A DNA stretch of 47,122 nucleotides from Mesotaenium endlicherianum. Taxonomy: Eukaryota; Streptophyta; Zygnematophyceae; Zygnematales; Mesotaeniaceae. The stretch lies in the NCBI GenBank assembly GCA_009602735.1, contig WELA01004349.1, positions 1 through 47,122 on the forward strand, in the 5' to 3' direction. Shown here piece by piece: positions 39,990 through 47,122 of the stretch. The notes under the pieces were generated by a model, which ran no database searches, was not told the DNA's origin, and worked only from the letters and a program-made list of their open reading frames with translations. Every line of letters begins with the position of its first letter. Within the stretch, counting starts at the first letter, position 1. Position numbers and translations under genes: made by a program.

Positions 39990-40907
39990 CTACTGCGTCT
40001 GCTGGGCCAGCTGAGAGTGCTGAGGCTGCTGCTGCTGCTGGGGCTGGCGGGAAGGCGTCGTGCCCGTCATGGAAGACGGCAGCACCGAGGCCTCCTGGCG
40101 CACGCCCGTAGATGCGAGGCCCACACGATCGCTAATGTTGCTCCGTGCGGCGGCCAAGCTCTGCTTCTCAACGGAGAGGTAGGCCTGCTCCAGTGAGTAC
40201 TCTGAATTGTGGCGGTCGATGAGGGGGACGACAGCCCTCTCCCTCAGACGCGGCTCGACGGCGCGCAAGAAGATCTCCGCGGCCTCCCGGTCGGTGACAC
40301 TGCCGACGTTGCGGCGTAGGTGCACCAAGCGGCGGTACATCATGCGGATCGTCTCGTTCTTGCGTTGGAAGAAGTGGTGCAGCTCGTACACCTTTTCTTC
40401 AGTTGCAGCCTGGAACTCTGTCTTCAAGATGTTCCAGAAGGCTTGCACTGGGTCAGCCAGCAGGGTCGCCACTGGTGGGTCACCTACAAGCTCGGTACGT
40501 GTCCGGAGCTCGGCTTCCTTCTCGCGGAAGGTGTCGCGAACCTCGTGAGAGAGGTAGCGCATAAGCGTGTCGAAGACGTCGCGCTTCGTCAGCGTGGGCG
40601 TCTTGAGCTTTGCTGCCGCGAAGTCAGCCTGAAACTCGGAGATGGTATCTTTCAGATCACAGGTGCCTGACCTGCCGCTGAAGCGATAGGCGGACCTGTC
40701 AGTCTTGACCTCTTGGTCACCTGCCATAGGATACCAGGAATCGTAATGAGTCCACTGGGACGATGGCTCAGAAGCAACTGCCGTGCGCTGGAGCGCGGGT
40801 TGCTCCTCTTCAGAGGGTTCAGTGATAGTGCTGAGATCTGAGTCTGAGTCTTCTTCACTAACCCCTTTGTAATAAGGCTGGTAAGATAGCCCACTACGGG
40901 TAGGCAT
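39990..40907 (-). pseudogene. Element M Gag
   Basis: The chosen start at 40907 (MPTRSGLSY) is the first Met giving a Gag-like N-terminus. An acidic region (EEDSDSDL, EPSEEEQ) is followed by a Ty3/gypsy Gag core at about residues 80-260 (VQAFWNILKTEF, VYELHHFFQRKNETIRMMYRRL). The tail is Gln-rich (PQQQQQPQ). It stops at TAG 39992-39990, where CAG would continue in frame into the knuckles. About 305 residues precede the stop. Confidence 0.85.
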
Positions 40908-40983
40908 ACGCTGAAGATTCCAAATGCTTGTAAGCGAAGCAAAGAGAGATCTTTTTAGAAGTAAGGGTGTATGCACTGTCCAG

Positions 40984-41971
40984 AGTGAGCACCTCAAGAT
41001 TGTAATCTGGTAGGAAAATAACTAATGAAGTCTGGCCCAAAAGATCACTGGAAGCACATCATGATCTTCAAGAGTAGTCCCATGCAAGGGTTCAAGCTAT
41101 GACTTTGCTCACCGCTTGTGAAGTTCTACAAGTGACTGGAAGGCAAGAGGGCTTGCTCTTAACAAGAGAGTAACTAAGTGGTCCTGAAAACACAAGAGAT
41201 AAAAGTGTAAGCTTTACTGATAATCTCTGTTACTTACAACTGGCATAATGAGGACTTCTAGAAAGATGTCTCTCTAGGGACATCTCTGGTACTTATACTC
41301 CTGGAAACCCGGCGTGGTATGCGGCGGATCCAATGCATCTAGTCACACTAGGAGGCTCCCCTATGTCCACTAATGTGTACAAGGCATGTACTAGCACTCC
41401 TATAGGCTAAGCATAACTCAAACCAATCAAAGCAGGGCACGTAGAATATGCTATGTGTCACTCATTGGTGGAGCTTACCTTGGGTGATTCTACCTAGATA
41501 GCGCCTCAAAAGTGAATGTGGAACTTGAGGAAGCTTCCTCTAGGGGTAGGTGATGCAATCACCAAGTTATAGCCTTAATGATGCACTTATACTATGGAAA
41601 TGCAAGATTGTAGTCTAAGGGGCTCGCGGATTTGTGCGTACAAAGCTAGGGGTTTTTGGGGTCACGGAGAGCCCACAATGTCACCTTTGGGGACATTGAG
41701 TCATAAGTTGGCATTTGGGAAAGTTCCGCTAGGGGCCGGTAGGTGACGCGGACTAGATCGCAAATCTCTTGCTTGTCACTTGACCAAATGACGCGAAACC
41801 GGTGCCAATCGGAAGATGCTTCGAGGGCGCTACACTTTGGTGACTTGGAAATCTAGAAAAGGTCAACATATAGATGCGTAAGGTCAATGCAAAGTCGGTC
41901 TCCCTAGGTTGACGGTTTGCACAAGTTAAGCTCGGTTTTGTACGTCAACCCCGACTCAATAAATAATGACA
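40984..41971 (-). repeat. Candidate 5' LTR of element M
   Basis: About 1 kb colinear with 125-1144, starting TGTCATTATTTATTGAG on the minus strand and lying just upstream of M Gag. A TATAAGTA box lies near 41297-41290. Its inner end is uncertain, because similarity to the other copy weakens after CTCACTCT. No partner LTR lies downstream of M, so the assignment is provisional. Confidence 0.55.
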
Positions 41972-42055
41972 TGGCCAAGCCCTAATTTATGGCAGTCGCG
42001 AAAGCTCGGGCCGCGCTGGGGCCGCACAGAGAGTTACGCGAGGGGCGCCTTACTA
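41972..42055 (+). other. Short GC-rich segment of unknown origin
   Basis: 84 bp between the M-type LTR and the 22-bp repeat; no feature recognised. It may be part of the unit that inserted into H2. Confidence 0.3.
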
Positions 42056-42077
42056 ACGACAATAAACTACCATACAT
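42056..42077 (+). repeat. 22-bp terminal direct repeat, right
   Basis: Identical to 16915-16936 and followed by ACTTG (42078-42082), the second copy of the flanking pentamer. Confidence 0.7.
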
Positions 42078-42082
42078 ACTTG

Positions 42083-42391
42083 CTACATAACTAATTTCTA
42101 GGAAAATGCATATTGATGTGTTGGCACCCAACACATCCCAAAAGTTGCCACCTCTTTTTAAGAATAAAGTACACATGTCCTTTTGACCTAAAAATGGCAC
42201 ATTTGACTTTTTGCCACATGGAGTTCTTCTAGGTCCTTCCTTTAACTTCGAAATGCCTTAGATGGTACAAAGGACATGAACCAAGTCACTAGAGTACCTA
42301 TTCACACTTGAATCCACACAATACTACTCCAAATATATTTGAAAACATTAAAATATATGCAACCTAATATATAAAAACTCAAATCACTACA
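42083..42391 (-). repeat. H2 3' LTR, proximal part
   Basis: The first 309 bp of the H LTR on the minus strand, starting TGTAGTGATTTGAG at 42391. It completes the half at 16720-16914. Confidence 0.88.
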
Positions 42392-43257
42392 TCACCCCCC
42401 CGCCAGAAAAAGCGACGTCTCGGCGCGTCAAGTCAGGTCTTACACATGTGGAGCAGACTATTCAACAGCTTCAAGTCAGATGCCACACATGTAAAGAGGA
42501 TTAGTCCAAGGCGCCAAGTCAGGTGCTACACATATAAGGTAGACTAGGCAAGGTCGTGGGTGGTGTGACCTTATTGGCTAGCCTACTCCTTGATGATAAC
42601 GAAAGTTGTACAAGTTGGCCCAGAATTTGCCACGAATTCAAAAATTCATAGCGTCCACATAACTGCTCCAAATTTCAGAATTCTAGTAACAGACTGACCG
42701 CCTCAAAGAACTCTACCGGGCCACCAAATTTGAGAGCATTCTAATTCTGGAGTGTCGTTGAGAGCTGAGAGAGTAGGCACTCCTCCAAATCTGTGCAAAA
42801 ACTTCTGAAAATTATAAGTCCTTTTATACTTCTCCAAATTCTGCAAAGTAAGTCTCTAAATGGGCGTTGTAAGATGTACTAGCAGAGTCTTGAGTTTGAG
42901 AGCATTCCAAATTCAGGGGAGGGCACAATGTCAGAAGGCATATTCTGCCCTAACAATGCCAGCAGCCTGACCCCCTTCTACTCAGAGCATCATATCTCGC
43001 TCACCAATGCTCCAAATTGAGCAAACTTGGATTCTAAATGACCGGCTACTCATAGAATAGAGCCAGGTGAATTTTAAGAATTATTATGTAGAGACCTATC
43101 ACCAGTAGCAATTTTAGTTTTATATCTAGAAATCGCGAGAAGAGAAAAGTGTCTAATGTCATTTTTTCCTCTTTGTGGTTCTTGCAGGCTACCTCCAAGG
43201 GGTCTTCTGCTGCTTCTTGATGGTGGCAGGCTACCTCCCTGAAGTCGTTGGGCTTCA
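42392..43257 (-). other. H2 3' untranslated region with polypurine tract
   Basis: The polypurine tract (GGCGGGGGGGTGA on the minus strand) and the pre-polypurine motif (42412-42426) precede the LTR. The rest matches 33583-34440 of H1 and has no gene. Confidence 0.65.
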
Positions 43258-44049
43258 AGTATAGAGACTTGGGGCTGGTCCAAGATGGGGGTTGGCGGCA
43301 TGGAAGCGTTTCAGCTTTCTCTAAACTTTGTCAAGGTAGTGCGCCGCCACCCAACTATTCTCAGAATCTGGATATCCTTTCCACTTGATCAAGTATTGCT
43401 GCTGTCTCCTGAAATTTCTCATAGCCACTATATCTTCCACTTTGTACTCCAAATGATCATCCACTATTGTTGGGGCTGGTGGGTTGTCACACGTCCTGGG
43501 AACTTGTGGTCGGGTTGCACATATGGCTTGAAGAGGGAGGCGTGGAATACGGGTTCGATGTGCATAGTCTGGGGAAGTTCTAGCTTGAAAGCAACGGGAT
43601 TGACTTGCTGGATAATCTTGAAGGGTCCCAAATACTTGGGAGAGAACTTGCTGCCGGCAGGCCTGTTGTTTAGAAATATTCTTGGATGATAGTAACATGT
43701 TGTCACCCACTCTGTACGTAATTTCTCTTCTAGACCTGTTTGCGACTCTTGCTTGAGCATCTTGCGCTTGTTGTAAAGCTTTCTTTGCTGCTGTAACGGT
43801 TGCTTCTAATGTCTCCATAAAATCTATTGCTGTAGGTACTTCGTCATGGCCAGCCGTGAAGCTCAGCGGCGTGGTTGGATGGAAGCCATAGTTGAGGAAG
43901 AATGGGGACTCTTGGGTAGAGGCCTGCGTCGTGTTGTTGTAAGCAAACTCCAGGGGGGTTAAGTACAAGTCCCAATCGTGCTCCAGAGTAGACACGTAGG
44001 CCTTTAGAGAGGTCTTTAGGGTACAATTCATGCTCTCGGTTTGCCCATC
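43258..44049 (-). pseudogene. H2 integrase C-terminus and chromodomain
   Basis: From the Glu region (DGQTESMN) through [36 protein letters not shown] to the chromodomain (YKVEDIVAMRNF, YLIKWKGYPDSENSW). It shares with H1 the frameshift just after SSKN and has its own one-base deletion at the CCACCAGCC run. A CAG-to-TAG change (43323-43321) ends the frame after YLDKV; H1 has Gln there. Confidence 0.83.
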
Positions 44050-44760
44050 TTATTGCGGATGATAGGCAGTGGACATATCTAGCGATGTACCCAAGTTCTT
44101 GAAACTATTTTCCCAAAAATGGCTTGTGAATCTTGGATCTCTATCCGACACAATTTTTGATGGTAGTCCATGGAGTCGGAAGATGTTGTCAAAGATAAGT
44201 CTTGCAAGTTGTGGTGCTGTAGCCTTAGTCGTCGTGGGAATAAAATGAGCCATCTTCGTAAGTCTGTCCACCACCGTGAGTATTGCATTATGGCCTTGAG
44301 GTGTCACGGGCAGGTCCACGATAAGGTCCATTGAGATGTCCGTCCATTGTCTTTTGGGGATTGGTAGTGGTTGGAGGAGTCCTCCCGCCTTTTGTGATAA
44401 TGGCTTGATTCTTTGGCATGTGTCACAGCTTTGCAGTACTCCTTGACTTGCTTAGACATGCCTGGCCAACAATAAGTCCTGGCTAGAACGCCCGTGGTGT
44501 TTAGGATTCCAAAATGTCCTCCAAGAGGGTTGTCGTGTGCTTCTCGTAGAAGCAAGAGCCGGAGGTCTAAGTCATCAGGAACACGTCTCTGGCCCGTATC
44601 TTGCCTCACCCATTAATTGCCTTCTTGCTTCTTGTATGGGTCAAAGGCTGCTTCTCCGTTCTTGTAGTAAGGGTCTCTTTCATAGGCGGCTGAAAATCGA
44701 GCTTCTAGATCTGTCTTCAGGGATGCACTGCGTTTAGTTGCAGTCTTGAGAGGGGGTCAG
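44050..44760 (-). pseudogene. H2 integrase N-terminus and core
   Basis: The HHCC region (HDNPLGGHFG) is followed by a frameshift before the Cys pair, then MDLIVDLPV with the first Asp and SDRDPRFTSHFW with the second. A TAA at 44052-44050 interrupts just before the Glu motif (TCA in H1). Confidence 0.82.
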
Positions 44761-45235
44761 CCGAGTTTGTCTTGCCGGGCTGGTATCAAATCGTGGTGTT
44801 ATATTGTTGCAAGTATCCACTTCATCTTGCTTGTCTCCTTGAGAGATATGGCTGCGTCTGAAGGTGCTTCAACGCCTCGTGGTCCGCAGTGACCAGCACC
44901 TTGCGTCCTTCAACATAGCAGCGCCAAACCTTCAAGGCATGTACAATCGCCAACGCCTCTCTCTCCGTGGTTGTATAATTTTGCTCGGCTGGATTTTGCT
45001 TCCTTGACTCGTAGGCAATGGGCTGCAGTCCCTTGCCTTGGTCTTGAAGCGGCGTTGCTCCTATTGCATAGGAAGATGCATCGGTGATGACGTGGAAGGG
45101 CGAATCTGGATTTGGCCTTGGGAGTGAGCACCGGGGATGTCGTCAATCTTTGCTTCAGTTGTTGGAATGCTTCCTCCTCTTTTTAGGTCCAAACATATGG
45201 CTTGTCTTTCTTCAGTAGATTCGTGAGAGGGGCTG
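44761..45235 (-). pseudogene. H2 RNase H, scrambled frames
   Basis: [23 protein letters not shown] and TADHEAL-like segments are recognisable in alternating frames, with PGKTNSADPL at the end. It corresponds to 31141-31619 of H1, without the LTR insertion. Confidence 0.65.
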
Positions 45236-46087
45236 CTATGTGCGAGAAGCTCTGGATGATCTCCTGTACCAATTGGCAAATCCCAAGAATGACTGGAGTT
45301 CTTTCTTGGTCGTGGGGGTTGGCCACTCCTCCACCACCGTGGTCTTCTTGGGATCCATCTTGATGCCATCAGCAATCACGTGGAGACCTAGGAACTTCAC
45401 TTCTTGTTTGGCAAACTCGCACTTTGACTCCTTTGCAAATAGCTTGTTTTGCTTCAATACTTCGAGGACTTCTTTCAAATGTCTTGCATGCTCTTCAAGG
45501 ATCTTGCTGTAGATAAGGATGTCATCGATGAATACCACCACAAATCTGTCCAACATGGGCTGAAATATGGTGTTCATCATAGTCATGAAAGTTGCTGACG
45601 CGTTGGTAAGTCCAAATGGCAGGACCATGAACTTAAAATGTTCATATCTTGTCCTGAATGCCGTTTTCTTTATGTCAGGTTCAGCGATGCGAATCTGGTG
45701 GTAGCCGCTTCTCAAGTCCACCTTCATGAAGTACTTGGCTCCAACCAGCCGGTCCATGAGCTCATCCATGCGCGGCAGCGGGTATCGATTCTTGATGGTG
45801 ATCTTGTTGAGGGCGCGATAGTCCACACACATCCTCAAGGTACCATCTTTCTTCTTGACAAATAGCACCGGGGCTCCAAATGGCGACTTGCTAGGTCGAA
45901 TGAAGCCATGCTCCAGTAGCTCCTTGATTTGCTTCTTAACTTCGTCTAGCTCCGTGTATGACATATTGAACGTAGGCCGAGAGATGGGCTTGCTTCCAGG
46001 CTCCAACTCTATCTTGTGGTCTACGAATCTCTTGGGGGGTAAGCCCTTGGGCAATTGCGGGGAGAATAGTTCTTTGTAGTTCTCCAA
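45236..46087 (-). pseudogene. H2 reverse transcriptase
   Basis: About 283 codons are open, with [19 protein letters not shown], motif [15 protein letters not shown] and motif [11 protein letters not shown] intact, ending [13 protein letters not shown] upstream (H1 has GAG) separates it from the protease. Confidence 0.88.
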
Positions 46088-46099
46088 GACTTCTTGTAT

Positions 46100-46740
46100 C
46101 TATTTGGGAAGGGGGCTGCCTTTTTGACTCTCGATGTCTTTCTTGATGTCTTTTGGCGTGATCAAGGCCAAAAGAAGCTCGTGTCCCTTCCTCACAAGTC
46201 TCTTGAGTTGGAGGGCGGACAATAGTATCTCGTGTGCCGGCTTCTCGATGTCTTGGGTCTGGATATTCTGGATTGCGCGCAAAATACAGATTCTTGAAGT
46301 GATGTCATTCTTGATCTTGATAGTACCGGTCCTCCAATCAACTTGGGGGTTGTGCTTGGTCAACCAAGGCGTCCCTAGGATGACGTCGTACTTGCCCAAT
46401 TGCATGGGGGAGAACACTACTCTATCCTTGAAGGACTTGATAGAGAGTGCCAAGGGGTACGTCTTCTTGGAAGGGGTAGTATAGGAGAATCCATCGGGCA
46501 TCATAATCTCCTCGTTGTGGTCAAGAGTTCGCATAGTAATACCGTGCTTGGTGGCAAAATCTGCAGCAATGAAGTTGCCTTGAGCTCCGCTATCCACCAA
46601 GATGTGGACCTTCTCTCCTCCGAGGTTACCTCTCAAACTCAGTGGGGCTGGGACGTTGTCTCCAACGGGGGTCTCCACCTAACTTGTCTTGTTGCCTTCT
46701 CGTGAAGTGGGTCTTGGGGTGGTAGGCTCCTGGCCTACCC
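46100..46740 (-). pseudogene. H2 protease region
   Basis: [13 protein letters not shown] carries the DSGA active site, and YDVILGTPWL the second conserved strand. It is continuous with the pol frame of the frameshift region. Confidence 0.85.
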
Positions 46741-47122
46741 GCGCTGTCCGTTTTTGACAACTTTTTGGGGCATGAGAGTGCACGATGGCCCTTTTCCTTG
46801 CAATAAAAGCATAGTCCAGCCGTCATGAGAGCTTCTTTTTCAGCCGGGGAGAGTCTTGCTTTCACTCCTTGCTGGTTTTTTGCATCATANGTCCTTGCTG
46901 GTTTTTTGCATCATAAGTGTCATTGGAGGGTCTTCCACTCTTCCGAGCAGCCGCGGGGTCCCTTTTAATAACTCCGATTTCCATGGGTGTGGGTCCAGAT
47001 TCGGATGTGGAAGGGGCTGCGTACACCCGCGTCGCCGGTACCCGTAAAGATGAAGGCACGGAGTGCTTGAAATCCAAGGTATCCACCTTTTGGGCCACTT
47101 CAATGATCTTTGAGAAGTCCGT
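46741..47122 (-). pseudogene. H2 Gag, partial at the window edge
   Basis: Minus strand: the SSTP linker, PTPMEIG and one CCHC knuckle ([14 protein letters not shown]). The N at 46890 is flanked by a 24-bp direct duplication, an assembly join. The slippery A run has lost one A, so Gag runs into the third frame for about 40 codons instead of reaching pol. Confidence 0.82.

Larger units (their letters stand above)
16915..42077 (-). mobile_element. 25-kb block carrying element M, inserted in the H2 LTR
   Basis: The block is flanked by ACTTG on both sides (16910-16914 and 42078-42082); removing it and one ACTTG restores an uninterrupted H LTR. Both block ends carry the same 22-bp direct repeat (16915-16936 and 42056-42077). 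It holds M in three pieces plus the nested A2 and H1. The outer ends are not obvious LTRs of M: the 1-kb candidate 5' LTR stops at 41971 and no matching 3' LTR is found left of 17520. The exact nature of the inserted unit is unresolved. Confidence 0.65.
16720..47122 (-). mobile_element. H2: minus-strand Ty3/gypsy element, 3' LTR split by a 25-kb insertion, 5' end off window
   Basis: The 3' LTR is 16720-16914 plus 42083-42391. Its interior runs from 42392 to the right edge with chromodomain, integrase, RT, protease and partial gag on the minus strand. The two LTR halves sum to 504 bp, matching the 502-bp H1 LTR (34476-34977). The 5' LTR lies beyond the window. Many frameshifts and stops make it a pseudo-element. 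Confidence 0.85.

Noticed and set aside
17520-40907. Alternative genetic code with TAG as Gln
   Set aside because: Intact A1 ORFs use ordinary Gln codons, and other TAGs in H1 and H2 replace Leu or Glu codons; mutation by deamination is simpler.

Overview
The window is a stack of nested LTR retrotransposons from a large, repeat-rich eukaryotic nuclear genome. Plant-type primer binding sites (TGGTATCGGAGC), chromodomain Ty3/gypsy elements and an algal-looking methyltransferase-bearing element suggest the green lineage, perhaps a streptophyte alga such as Chara. The species is an inference. I see no ordinary host gene, tRNA, rRNA or CRISPR array.

Five element groups are present; the names are mine. 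L is a non-coding LTR element (1168-14682). A is a chromodomain Ty3/gypsy family with copy A1 (3445-12292, essentially intact, nested in L) and copy A2 (18569-24895, damaged). H is a second chromodomain Ty3/gypsy family with copy H1 (28069-34977, plus strand) and copy H2 (minus strand, 16720 to beyond 47122). M is a minus-strand Ty3/gypsy element in three pieces (40907-34978, 28068-24896, 18568-17520). A degenerate gag and a degenerate integrase lie between L and H2 (14684-15650).

The nesting can be read from 5-bp target-site duplications. A1 sits in L (CACTA). The 3' LTR of H2 is split at ACTTG by a 25-kb block holding M. M is split by H1 (CACAC) and by A2 (GCGAG). Removing H1 and A2 with one duplication each rejoins M's reading frame exactly: the first junction rebuilds a cytosine-5 DNA methyltransferase domain, the second rebuilds the integrase.

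M is the most interesting object. In its own direction it encodes gag, two CCHC knuckles, a long low-complexity linker, aspartic protease, an Arg/Pro-rich linker, a C5-methyltransferase, reverse transcriptase, RNase H, integrase and a C-terminal PHD finger. It therefore paired a DNA-methylation writer with a chromatin reader. The copy is now dead: at least six in-frame TAGs, several frameshifts and a mutated RT catalytic Asp. Element-borne methyltransferases are known from charophytes and dinoflagellates (de Mendoza and colleagues, 2018); I do not know of a described pairing with a PHD finger.

Other signals: textbook -1 frameshift cassettes at gag-pol of A1 and H1, each with the gag stop inside the stem; an extra ORF in A1 with a splice donor and acceptor and flanked by two hairpin-plus-polypurine modules; a U3 minisatellite whose copy number differs between A1's LTRs. 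Single N characters, several flanked by short duplications, mark assembly joins, and a 614-base gap lies in H1.
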